DNA of 10,939 bases from an uncultured Thermoanaerobacterales bacterium. GTDB taxonomy: Bacteria; Bacillota; Clostridia; Christensenellales; UBA1242. The translations under genes and the position numbers were made by a program. Positions 5,201 to 10,939 of this stretch are shown piece after piece (within the stretch, counting starts at the first letter, position 1; each line of letters opens with the position of its first letter). The notes beneath the pieces are model-generated. The model ran no database searches. It was not told the origin of the DNA and saw only the letters and a list, made by a program, of their open reading frames with translations. The DNA lies in the NCBI GenBank assembly GCA_900557695.1, contig USTP01000025.1, forward strand, positions 1-10,939, in the 5' to 3' direction.

Positions 5201-7417
5201 ATGATTTTGAAAGGCGAAGTTAAAGATATTATCTTTAGAAATAATGAAAATGGATATACCATTCTTGAAATAGGTCAGGGGATGGTTTCTTCTATTGCCA
5301 CTGGGAAATTTCCTGTGGTTGGCGTTGGGGAAGAGGTGGAACTTGAGGGTAGCTATGAGGTTAACCCCAAATACGGAAAGCAATTTGTGGCAAGCAGCAT
5401 AAAAATAAGCGAGCCAACAAGCGAAGAAAGCATTATAAAATATCTATCTTCTGGGCTTATCTCGGGCGTTGGAATTGTTACGGCAACAAACATTGTAAAA
5501 AAGTTTAAATCGAGCACGCTTGAGGTTATAGAAAAAGAACCTAAAAGGCTTACAGAGGTTAAGGGTGTTAGCGACCGCAAGGCCCTTGAAATATATCAAA
5601 CTTATCAAGACATTAAAAAAATGCAAAGGGCAGTTATGTTTTTGCAAAAGTATGACATAACAATTAACATGGCTGTAAAGATTTACGAGGTTTATAAAGA
5701 CAGAACTGAAAGCATATTAACTAAAAACCCCTACAAACTTGTTGAAGACATTGAGGGCATTGGCTTTAAAACCGCCGATAGAATCGCCTCTAAGATGGGT
5801 ATAAAAGAAGATAGCAATTTTAGAATACGCGCTGGAGTTTTGTATTGTTTAAACGAGTTTGCCGAAAAGCAGGGAAGCACGGTTATAGCTAAAAACAAGC
5901 TAGCGGAAAACACCCTGGGGCTTCTTTCCTTGCCAAGTGAATATGAGGGCGAAATTCTAAGCATAATAACAAATCTTGAAATAGAGGGGCTACTTAAAAG
6001 CACCACGCTAGAAGACGAGCAGGCAGTTGCAATAACTAAGCTTTACAACATGGAAAAATATATTGCCTTTAAACTGAAACAGCTTGTTAATTCTGCAGGC
6101 GAATTTCATGCCGATTTCGAAACCGAGATTTTAGAGTTTGAAAGGGTTAACAAAATAAAACTTCACGAGAGCCAGAAAAAAGCTATAATCACAGCCACTA
6201 GCGAGGGCGTGTCGGTTATAACTGGTGGGCCAGGAACAGGGAAAACAACTATTATTAAAGCAATTTTGAATATTTTAGAAAATCATGGTCAAAGAATAAC
6301 CCTTTTGGCCCCAACAGGCAGAGCGGCAAAGCGCATGGAAGAGCAAACAAAAAGGGTGGCGTCTACCATTCATAGGGGGCTTGAAATGGGCTATAATGGA
6401 GGCAGGCTTTCTTTTAGCAGAAATGAAAATAACCCTTTAGAAACTGATGTTGTTATAGTAGACGAAGTGAGTATGATAGATATTTTTGTTGCGTCTGCAC
6501 TTTTAAAGGCGTTGCCTCTTGGCACAAAGCTTATCTTAGTTGGAGATAAAGACCAGCTTATGAGCGTTGGCGCAGGAAATGTGCTTGCCGATATTATTGG
6601 TTCGGGGGAAATAACCACAATTGAGTTAACTCAAATTTTCAGGCAGGCAGAAACAAGTAATATTATTGTTAATGCCCATAAAATAAACAACGGCGAAATG
6701 CCCGACCTAGGCGCCAAGAGTGATGACTTTTTCTATTCTTCCTCTTTTGTTCCAGAAGAGGTGGCGAAGGAAATTGTAGATATGTGTAGCACTAGAATAC
6801 CAAACTATAATAAAGCCATAAAAAGTGAGAACATTCAAGTTATTGCACCAATGAAAGCGGGGGTTGCAGGAACCAATAATCTAAATGCTATTTTAAGAGA
6901 AAGGCTAAACCCTAAAAGCGAGCAAAAGGCAGAAATAGAACTACACAAAACAATCTTTCGCGAGGGCGACAAGGTTATGCAAACCTCAAACAACTATGAG
7001 CAGGAGTGGATAAAAGAAGAGAATGGGGTTTTAGTTAGCGGAATGGGCGTGTTTAATGGTGATATAGGCTATATAGACCAGATAAACACAAAGAGCGGTG
7101 AAGTTTATGTTAATTTTGATGATGGTAGGCGTGCAGGCTACTCGATTGTTGAGCTTGAAGATTTAGTTCATGCCTATGCAATAACTATTCATAAAAGCCA
7201 GGGTAGTGAGTTTGATGCGGTTATTATTCCTATACTTGGCGGAAACCCTATGCTTTATAATAAAAATCTTCTCTATACGGCTGTTACAAGGGCTAAAAAG
7301 ATGGTGGTTTTAATTGGTAAAAAAAGCAATATTTACCATATGATTAAAAACAACTATATGGTTACAAGAAACACGCTTTTGAAAAGATTTTTGTTAGAAA
7401 ACAACACAATTTTGTAA
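5201..7417 (+). CDS. recD2: ATP-dependent 5'-3' DNA helicase RecD2 (RecD/TraA, SF1B)
   Basis: RecD2 unwinds DNA 5' to 3' using ATP and acts in repair and replication-fork upkeep without RecBC. With the ATG at 5201 the protein has 738 residues, usual for RecD2. The N-terminal domain starts with the family pattern GEVKDIIFRNNENGYTIL. Helix-hairpin-helix segments lie near 79-102 and 177-200. The motor follows: Walker A GGPGTGKTT (342-350, K348), PTGRAAKR (371-378), DEVS (421-424), GDKDQLMSVG (448-457), IFRQ with R481, the SH3-bearing domain 2 region, HKSQG (664-668) and VTRAK (695-699). An upstream GTG at 5183 would add six residues, but it lies before the predicted transcription start and fits the family worse. 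Neither start has a Shine-Dalgarno. yabP follows 42 bp downstream with no terminator between, so read-through is possible. Confidence 0.95.
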   Translation: MILKGEVKDIIFRNNENGYTILEIGQGMVSSIATGKFPVVGVGEEVELEGSYEVNPKYGKQFVASSIKISEPTSEESIIKYLSSGLISGVGIVTATNIVKKFKSSTLEVIEKEPKRLTEVKGVSDRKALEIYQTYQDIKKMQRAVMFLQKYDITINMAVKIYEVYKDRTESILTKNPYKLVEDIEGIGFKTADRIASKMGIKEDSNFRIRAGVLYCLNEFAEKQGSTVIAKNKLAENTLGLLSLPSEYEGEILSIITNLEIEGLLKSTTLEDEQAVAITKLYNMEKYIAFKLKQLVNSAGEFHADFETEILEFERVNKIKLHESQKKAIITATSEGVSVITGGPGTGKTTIIKAILNILENHGQRITLLAPTGRAAKRMEEQTKRVASTIHRGLEMGYNGGRLSFSRNENNPLETDVVIVDEVSMIDIFVASALLKALPLGTKLILVGDKDQLMSVGAGNVLADIIGSGEITTIELTQIFRQAETSNIIVNAHKINNGEMPDLGAKSDDFFYSSSFVPEEVAKEIVDMCSTRIPNYNKAIKSENIQVIAPMKAGVAGTNNLNAILRERLNPKSEQKAEIELHKTIFREGDKVMQTSNNYEQEWIKEENGVLVSGMGVFNGDIGYIDQINTKSGEVYVNFDDGRRAGYSIVELEDLVHAYAITIHKSQGSEFDAVIIPILGGNPMLYNKNLLYTAVTRAKKMVVLIGKKSNIYHMIKNNYMVTRNTLLKRFLLENNTIL

Positions 7418-7441
7418 TAATTTTACATTTTTGCTTATAAA
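7412..7441 (+). promoter_or_regulatory. Possible promoter upstream of yabP
   Basis: TTGTAA (7412-7417), 18-base spacer, TATAAA (7436-7441), giving a start near 7448 and a leader of about 12 bases. The -10 is good and the -35 moderate. In B. subtilis yabP belongs to the mother-cell sigma-E regulon; I could not find a convincing sigma-E motif here, and recD2 read-through is an alternative. Confidence 0.3.
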
Positions 7442-7459
7442 ATTTACTGAGGTGATTTT

Positions 7460-7741
7460 ATGAGCGAACAAGAAAAAGATAAAATAAAACAAAACCATGT
7501 GGTTACTATAGACAATAGAAAAAAGATGATGCTAACTGGCATAGTAGAAGTTGTTAGCGCAACCGACAAAACAGTGCTGGCAAAAACTGGCGACAAGCAG
7601 GTTAGTGTGCTTGGTGGCGATCTTAGGGTGGTTAAGCTTAGCTTAGAAGAAGGCGTTTTAATATTAGAGGGAACTATAGATTCATTAAAGTATGGCGAGC
7701 TAAAAAGTGGCAGGTCGCTAATAAAAAGGATATTTAAATAG
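7460..7741 (+). CDS. yabP: Sporulation protein YabP
   Basis: This 93-residue protein matches YabP, a small soluble mother-cell sporulation protein conserved in endospore formers; its molecular activity is unknown. The diagnostic region is present: the sequence from H13 through DNRKKMMLTGIVEVVS (18-33), then the glycine-rich turn LGGDLRV (51-57), and the ending LSLEEGVLILEGTIDSLKYG (60-79). Length is normal. The ATG follows AGGTGA five bases upstream. yabQ starts three bases after the stop and divIC follows, the standard order in Bacillus and Clostridia. The unusual neighbour is recD2 on the upstream side, where rqcP/yabO is often found. Confidence 0.9.
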   Translation: MSEQEKDKIKQNHVVTIDNRKKMMLTGIVEVVSATDKTVLAKTGDKQVSVLGGDLRVVKLSLEEGVLILEGTIDSLKYGELKSGRSLIKRIFK

Positions 7742-7744
7742 CAA

Positions 7745-8077
7745 ATGAGCGCAACCTTTTCTGTTATGATTTTGCTGGTTTTTGGTGGCTTTATAGCGGG
7801 CATTATTTATGATGTTTTCTCTATCATTAAGTTTATTGCTAAAGGCAACCTTATAGCAGTTATATTTAAAGACATTGCCGTGTGTTTGCTTTCTGGTTTT
7901 ATATTTATTCACTGCATTTTTGCCTTTAATTATGGTGTTTTTGCGTTTTTTGAAGTGCTTTCTTTCGTGGTTGGTATATGTTTTGAACAGATTTTTGTTA
8001 AAAATTTAATTGCCAGCCCTATAAAACTAGTGTATAATAAAATCACTTTAAGGAAAAACAAAACTAAGAAAAGTTGA
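7745..8077 (+). CDS. yabQ: Spore cortex protein YabQ (membrane)
   Basis: YabQ is an integral membrane protein needed for spore cortex formation in B. subtilis. The 110-residue product has three hydrophobic segments (about 4-24, 36-60 and 62-84) and a strongly basic C-terminal tail (98-110). The conserved GxxYD motif with Y22 and D23 at the end of the first helix is the family mark. Primary sequence is otherwise weakly conserved, so the call depends partly on order: yabP ends three bases before and divIC begins 34 bases after. There is no good Shine-Dalgarno close to the ATG (AAAGGA is about 14 bases upstream), which suggests translation coupled to yabP. It ends with TGA, showing the standard code. 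Confidence 0.85.
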   Translation: MSATFSVMILLVFGGFIAGIIYDVFSIIKFIAKGNLIAVIFKDIAVCLLSGFIFIHCIFAFNYGVFAFFEVLSFVVGICFEQIFVKNLIASPIKLVYNKITLRKNKTKKS

Positions 8078-8111
8078 AAATCAAGCGTGAGTTTTATAGG
8101 AGGGCAGGGTT

Positions 8112-8396
8112 ATGACGCAAGCAAAACTATCTAATATTGTTAAAATTGTTACAGTTTTTGCAACAATACTTTTGCTAGTGCTAGTTTGCATTGTTTGCTA
8201 TCAATATGTGAGAATTAACTCGCTTTCAAGCAAAAGTGCTTCGCTTGACGCTAAAATTGCCGAGCTTAGTATAACCCAGGCAAACCTAGAAGAAGGAATT
8301 GAAATTCGCTCTACCGATGCCTATGTAGAACAGCAGGCAAGGGAGCAGCTTGGTATGATTAAGTCAGACGGCGAAGTTGTTTATGTTGTGAAATAA
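8112..8396 (+). CDS. divIC: Cell-division protein DivIC/FtsB (septum formation initiator)
   Basis: DivIC is a small bitopic protein that joins DivIB and FtsL in the divisome and supports septal peptidoglycan synthesis. The 94-residue product has a short cytoplasmic tail, one membrane helix (about 11-31), a coiled-coil segment (about 36-64) and the conserved distal region 71-91 (YVEQQAREQLGMIKSDGEVV), where AREQLGM and the VxYVV ending are typical. A strong AGGAGG lies eight bases before the ATG. It is last in the yabP-yabQ-divIC row, and the terminator at 8407-8438 follows at once. The S1-domain gene (yabR) found next in many relatives is absent here; converging tRNA genes occupy the place. 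Confidence 0.93.
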   Translation: MTQAKLSNIVKIVTVFATILLLVLVCIVCYQYVRINSLSSKSASLDAKIAELSITQANLEEGIEIRSTDAYVEQQAREQLGMIKSDGEVVYVVK

Positions 8397-8406
8397 ATAA
8401 GTTTAT

Positions 8407-8438
8407 AAAAACCACCAACTTAATGTTGGTGGCTTTTT
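8407..8438. terminator. Bidirectional terminator between divIC and the tRNA genes
   Basis: An 8-bp perfect stem, CCACCAAC (8412-8419) with GTTGGTGG (8425-8432), has a 5-base loop. It is followed by CTTTTT on the plus strand and has AAAAA (8407-8411) on its left, which becomes a T-run on the minus strand. It can end both the yab/divIC transcript and the converging tRNA transcript. Confidence 0.92.
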
Positions 8439-8441
8439 CTT

Positions 8442-8516
8442 TGGTAGTCCCAAGGAGAGTCGAACTCCTCACTTCGCCGTGAAAGGGCGATGTCTTAACC
8501 GATTGACCATGGGACC
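8442..8516 (-). tRNA. tRNA-Glu (anticodon TTC)
   Basis: A 75-nt cloverleaf on the minus strand including an encoded 3' ACCA. The acceptor arm GGTCCCA pairs with TGGGACT (a G1-U72 pair first), the anticodon arm TCGCC/GGCGA encloses CTTTCAC with anticodon TTC, and the T arm AGGAG/CTCCT encloses TTCGACT. It lies nine bases after tRNA-Met in the same transcript and ends beside the terminator. Confidence 0.97.
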
Positions 8517-8525
8517 ATATTTTCT

Positions 8526-8602
8526 TGGTAGCGGCAGTGGGATTTGAACCTACGACCTACTGGGTATGAACCAGGCGCTCTAGCCAACTGAGCTATGCCG
8601 CC
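8526..8602 (-). tRNA. tRNA-Met (anticodon CAT, probably elongator)
   Basis: A 77-nt cloverleaf on the minus strand with encoded ACCA. The acceptor arm GGCGGCA pairs with TGCCGCT; the G1-U72 pair matches elongator tRNA-Met of Bacillota and differs from initiator tRNA. The D arm is GCTC/GAGC, and the anticodon loop is TTCATAC. Two stem positions do not pair: C27 with U43 in the anticodon stem, and A51 with C63 in the T stem. An Ile2-type (lysidine) identity is possible for a CAT anticodon but less likely from the acceptor end. Confidence 0.93.
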
Positions 8603-8630
8603 ACAACCGTATAAACTTGAACGCTTTCAC

Positions 8631-8659
8631 ATTTTATTATATTTGGCGGTGTTTGTCAA
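8631..8659 (-). promoter_or_regulatory. Promoter of the tRNA-Met/tRNA-Glu unit
   Basis: On the minus strand: TTGACA (8659-8654), 17-base spacer, TAAAAT (8636-8631). Transcription should begin near 8624, about 22 bases before tRNA-Met. It lets the tRNAs be made independently of the folD-thyA-dfrA unit, although no terminator separates dfrA from it. Confidence 0.75.
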
Positions 8660-8712
8660 CACTTTTTTGTTTTTTATATATAAATTATAGTTGAGTTCAC
8701 ACGGAGGTTGCT

Positions 8713-9207
8713 CTATGTTACATTATTATTTTTAAACACTTTAAAGCAGAACTTTAAGCCGTTTTCTTCTTTAACTTCACTAGACGAGATTTCTTCCCAG
8801 TTTTCAAGGGCTTCTATGTTTTTAATAAATGTGTCGGCGGGGGCTGTTTTGTAGATTTTGGTTATATATGCCTTATCGCAGTAGTCTAAAAGAAGATTAT
8901 AAACGCTTGCCCCACCACAAACAAAAACATCTTCCTTATTAAACTCTTTAACCTTTTCTAAAAGCTCCTCTAGTGAGCGAACAATTATTATGCCATCTTC
9001 ATTAAAGCTAGGGCTGCCACTTAAAACTATAGTTGTGCGGTTTGGAAGCGGGCGTTTTGGGAGAGAAAAATATGTTTTTTCTCCCATAATTACCACCCTG
9101 CCAGTTGTTTTTTCTTTAAAATACTTTAAATCGGCAGGCAGATGAAAAAGCAAAGAATTGTTTTTCCCAATGCCATAGTTTTCGCTAACTGCAACAATTA
9201 AGTTCAT
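8713..9207 (-). CDS. dfrA: Dihydrofolate reductase
   Basis: DHFR reduces dihydrofolate, the by-product of ThyA, to tetrahydrofolate. The 164-residue product has the family order: GIGKNNSLL (12-20), the catalytic acid D26 in HLPADLKYF with F30, the dinucleotide motif MGEKT (41-45), PLPNRTTIVLS (53-63), CGGASVY (97-103) and the T116-containing strand AYITKI. Unusual positions: the normally invariant Trp before the substrate helix is F21 and the Pro before it is L20. The basic residue of the MGRKT/GRHT element is E43, and the Arg often found in GGGRVY is S101. These changes remove the usual basic contacts with the NADPH 2'-phosphate, though K44 stays. AAGGAG lies before the ATG, 18 bases after the thyA stop; it is the last gene of the folD-thyA-dfrA unit. 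Identity is sure; cofactor preference is open. Confidence 0.93.
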   Translation of the reverse strand: MNLIVAVSENYGIGKNNSLLFHLPADLKYFKEKTTGRVVIMGEKTYFSLPKRPLPNRTTIVLSGSPSFNEDGIIIVRSLEELLEKVKEFNKEDVFVCGGASVYNLLLDYCDKAYITKIYKTAPADTFIKNIEALENWEEISSSEVKEENGLKFCFKVFKNNNVT

Positions 9208-9225
9208 TTATTTCTCCTTAAAAAA

Positions 9226-10056
9226 CTAGATTGCAACTTCAATTTTGTATTTTTTATCATTGTATTTGTAGTTTTCAAACTTAAAGCTATCCACCTTAAA
9301 ATCGTAGAAATCTTTAACATTTTCATCTACTATAAATTTAGGAGCTTTATATTGTTTATGCTTTATTATTTCTTTAACAATAGGAATATGCCTATCATAA
9401 ATATGCGCATCGGCTATAACATGCACAAGCTCGCCAACTTCTAGCCCACTGGCTCTTGCAAACATATGCACAAGCACTGCATATTGGCAAACATTCCAGT
9501 TGTTTGCAGTTAGCATATCTTGCGAACGCTGATTTAAAATTGCATTTAGTTTATTGCCTGTAACATTAAAGGTTACAGAATATGCGCAAGGGTAGAGGTT
9601 CATCTCGTTAAGGTCGGCATGGTTGTAGATATTGGTCATTATTCGCCTAGAGGTTGGGTTGTTTTTAAGGTCGAACAAAACCCTGTCTACCTGGTCGAAC
9701 ATTCCTTCTTTATACTTATGCTTAACGCCAAGTTGATAGCCATAGGCTTTGCCAATGCTACCGTTTTCATCTGCCCAGCTATCCCAAATGTGGGAGGCAA
9801 GGTCTTTTATATTGTTGCTCTTTTTTTGCCATATCCAAAGAAGCTCGTCTATGGCGTTTTTGTAGCCAGTTTTTCGAATGGTTATAATAGGGAACTCTTT
9901 AGACAAATCATATCTATTGACAATGCAAAACTTTTTTATGGTGTGAGCAGGAGTTCCATCTTTCCACTTAGGGCGAACAGGACGGTCGGTGTCGAAAACT
10001 CCGTGCTTTAAAATGTCTTTAATGTTCTTAACAAAAACTTTATCTGCGTAACTCAT
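9226..10056 (-). CDS. thyA: Thymidylate synthase ThyA, B. subtilis ThyA / phi3T-type
   Basis: ThyA methylates dUMP to dTMP using 5,10-methylene-tetrahydrofolate and releases dihydrofolate. The 276-residue protein resembles the B. subtilis ThyA/phage phi3T subtype rather than the E. coli ThyA/ThyB subtype: GTPAHT near 34-39, ELLWIWQ (71-77), AYGYQLG (104-110) and KDFYDF (248-253) are its marks. The catalytic cysteine is C157 in YPCAYS, phosphate is held by R137-R138 and the QRSQD element (176-180), the dUMP base by N188, and sugar contacts come from H218 and Y220 in HIYDRH. The end is EVAI, the normal closing C-terminus. AAGGAG precedes the ATG, 17 bases after folD. The next gene, dfrA, recycles its product. 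Confidence 0.95.
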   Translation of the reverse strand: MSYADKVFVKNIKDILKHGVFDTDRPVRPKWKDGTPAHTIKKFCIVNRYDLSKEFPIITIRKTGYKNAIDELLWIWQKKSNNIKDLASHIWDSWADENGSIGKAYGYQLGVKHKYKEGMFDQVDRVLFDLKNNPTSRRIMTNIYNHADLNEMNLYPCAYSVTFNVTGNKLNAILNQRSQDMLTANNWNVCQYAVLVHMFARASGLEVGELVHVIADAHIYDRHIPIVKEIIKHKQYKAPKFIVDENVKDFYDFKVDSFKFENYKYNDKKYKIEVAI

Positions 10057-10073
10057 AACTTTTCTCCTTTTGT

Positions 10074-10921
10074 TTAATTTTTATTGTATTTCTCGTGCAA
10101 AATTAGTGTGTTTTCCATGAGGCATGCCACGGTTAGTGGTCCCACACCTCCAGGAACTGGGGTGATATATGAAGCAATATTTTTAACGCTCTCAAAGTTC
10201 ACATCGCCTTTTATTCCATGTTCAGTTCTGTTTATACCAACATCTATGACAAAGGCGCCTTGCTTTACAAAGCCATTGGTTATAAACTCTTGTTTTCCTA
10301 TGGCAACAACCAAAATATCTGCCTGATTTGTTATCTCTTTTAAATTTTGGGTTTTGCTGTGGCAAAGAGTTACCGTTGCGTTTTCCTGCTCTAAAAGCAG
10401 GGCAACACTTTTGCCAACAAGCAGGCTTCTTCCAATAACAACAGCTCTTTTGCCAGATATTTCATAGTTTTCAGATTTTAGTATTTTTATAATTCCAGTT
10501 GCCGTGCATGGGGCGATGATGCCAGTTTTTGAAAACAAAGCCCCAAGGCTAGGGTTTGTTAAACAGTCTACATCTTTTTCAGGCGCAATTTTGTTTATGG
10601 CCTTGTTTTCATCAAGGTGAGATGGAAGCGGAAGCTGAAGAAGAATACCAGAAACAGCCTTGTTTTGGTTTAACTTTTCTATTTCATTTAATAGCTCTTG
10701 CTCGCTTATATTTTCTTTTAAACGAACTATTTTTGAAGAAAGCAAACATTCTTCACAAGCTTTTATTTTAGAGCGAACATAAATCTCGCTTGCGCTATTT
10801 CCTTCAACTATTATGCAAGCAAGGCAGGGCACTGCTTTCCCCTTGTTTATAAAATTTTCTTGGACTTTATTTTTAACGCTTTCTCTTATTTCTTTTGCTA
10901 ATTTTTTACCATCTATTATCT
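10074..10921 (-). CDS. folD: Bifunctional methylene-THF dehydrogenase/cyclohydrolase FolD, 5'-truncated by contig end
   Basis: FolD interconverts 5,10-methylene-, methenyl- and 10-formyl-tetrahydrofolate with NADP(+), supplying the one-carbon donor for ThyA. The reading frame stays open to the right adapter. Read from 10919 it begins IIDGKKLAKEIRESVK, the standard FolD start, so only about three or four residues are missing (282 visible). The GTG at 10832 is internal, not the start. Catalytic Tyr and Lys appear in YVRSK, followed by QLPLP, the KDVD element (here KDVDCLTN, normally KDVDGF or KDVDGL), APCTATG, the nucleotide-binding GRSLLVGKS and the closing IDVGIN...TPVPGGVGPLT. It is the first visible gene of the folD-thyA-dfrA unit; its promoter is outside the window. 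Confidence 0.95.
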
Positions 10922-10939
10922 CTGTCTCTTATACACATC
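10922..10939 (-). other. Nextera mosaic-end adapter (synthetic, not genomic)
   Basis: The last 18 bases (CTGTCTCTTATACACATC) are the reverse complement of the Tn5 mosaic end used in Nextera libraries. It truncates folD and places an artificial TAA in its upstream frame. Confidence 0.98.

Noticed and set aside
8618..8629. cre-like sequence (TGAAAGCGTT on the minus strand) beside the tRNA promoter
   Set aside because: Only the left half fits a CcpA catabolite-response element; the closing CA is missing at the right distance.
8650..8668. Hairpin GTGTT/AACAC followed by a T-run on the plus strand
   Set aside because: The stem has only five pairs, overlaps the tRNA promoter -35, and no plus-strand gene needs a terminator there.
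9990..9996. Single TGTCGAA (0A-box-like) heptamer
   Set aside because: It is a lone copy inside the thyA coding sequence, encoding part of FDTD, with no promoter nearby.
9619..10011. 130-codon plus-strand frame opposite thyA
   Set aside because: It is antisense to a fully conserved thymidylate synthase and has no start signals or family match.
10074..10832. GTG at 10832 as the folD start
   Set aside because: The same frame continues to 10921 and encodes the standard FolD N-terminal sequence, so the gene is cut by the contig end instead.
50..10921. CRISPR array, insertion sequence, prophage or toxin-antitoxin module
   Set aside because: I looked for repeat-spacer series, transposase motifs, terminal inverted repeats and phage or toxin genes and saw none; content and codon use look like an ordinary chromosome.

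Overview
The window looks like chromosomal DNA from an A+T-rich, spore-forming member of the Bacillota (Clostridia-like), probably a contig from a short-read assembly of an uncultured organism. The evidence is a yabP-yabQ-divIC spore/division cluster, a Bacillus subtilis-type ThyA, strong AGGAG-type Shine-Dalgarno sites, sigma-A-like promoters, CCA-encoding tRNA genes and a tandem Spo0A-box motif. TAA, TAG and TGA all act as stops, so the standard code applies. Both ends are synthetic: bases 1-49 are an Illumina Nextera i5 adapter with its index, and 10922-10939 is the reverse complement of the Nextera mosaic end. Real sequence therefore spans about 50-10921.

Layout. (1) 55-2742, minus: a P2-type Ca2+-transporting ATPase, complete, ending six bases from the left adapter. 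(2) 2862-3812, plus, divergent from it: an acidic soluble protein of unknown family, followed by a terminator. (3) 3813-4272: a gene-poor 460-bp stretch with three hairpin terminators or terminator-like elements, a tandem Spo0A-box-like motif, a possible small transcription unit and two inverted repeats. (4) 4273-5124, minus: a secreted divergent (YibQ/DUF610-type) polysaccharide deacetylase. (5) 5201-7417, plus: RecD2 helicase with a near-consensus promoter that seems to start transcription at its ATG. (6) 7460-8396, plus: yabP, yabQ and divIC, closed by a bidirectional terminator. (7) 8442-8602, minus: tRNA-Met and tRNA-Glu with their own promoter. (8) 8713-10921, minus: dfrA, thyA and folD, in transcription order folD-thyA-dfrA, with folD cut a few codons short by the contig end.

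How the genes work together. FolD makes 5,10-methylene-tetrahydrofolate, ThyA spends it to methylate dUMP and releases dihydrofolate, and DHFR reduces that back to tetrahydrofolate. The three genes, 17 and 18 bp apart, thus encode a closed thymidylate cycle. YabP and YabQ act in spore coat/cortex formation and DivIC in septum assembly. RecD2 (DNA repair) lies 42 bp upstream of yabP, where many relatives have the ribosome-quality-control gene rqcP/yabO.

I see no clear new multi-gene system. The least explained items are the 3813-4272 intergenic stretch with its abrB-like tandem 0A boxes, the likely leaderless recD2 mRNA, the unknown protein at 2862-3812, and a DHFR that lacks the usual basic residues of its NADPH 2'-phosphate pocket.
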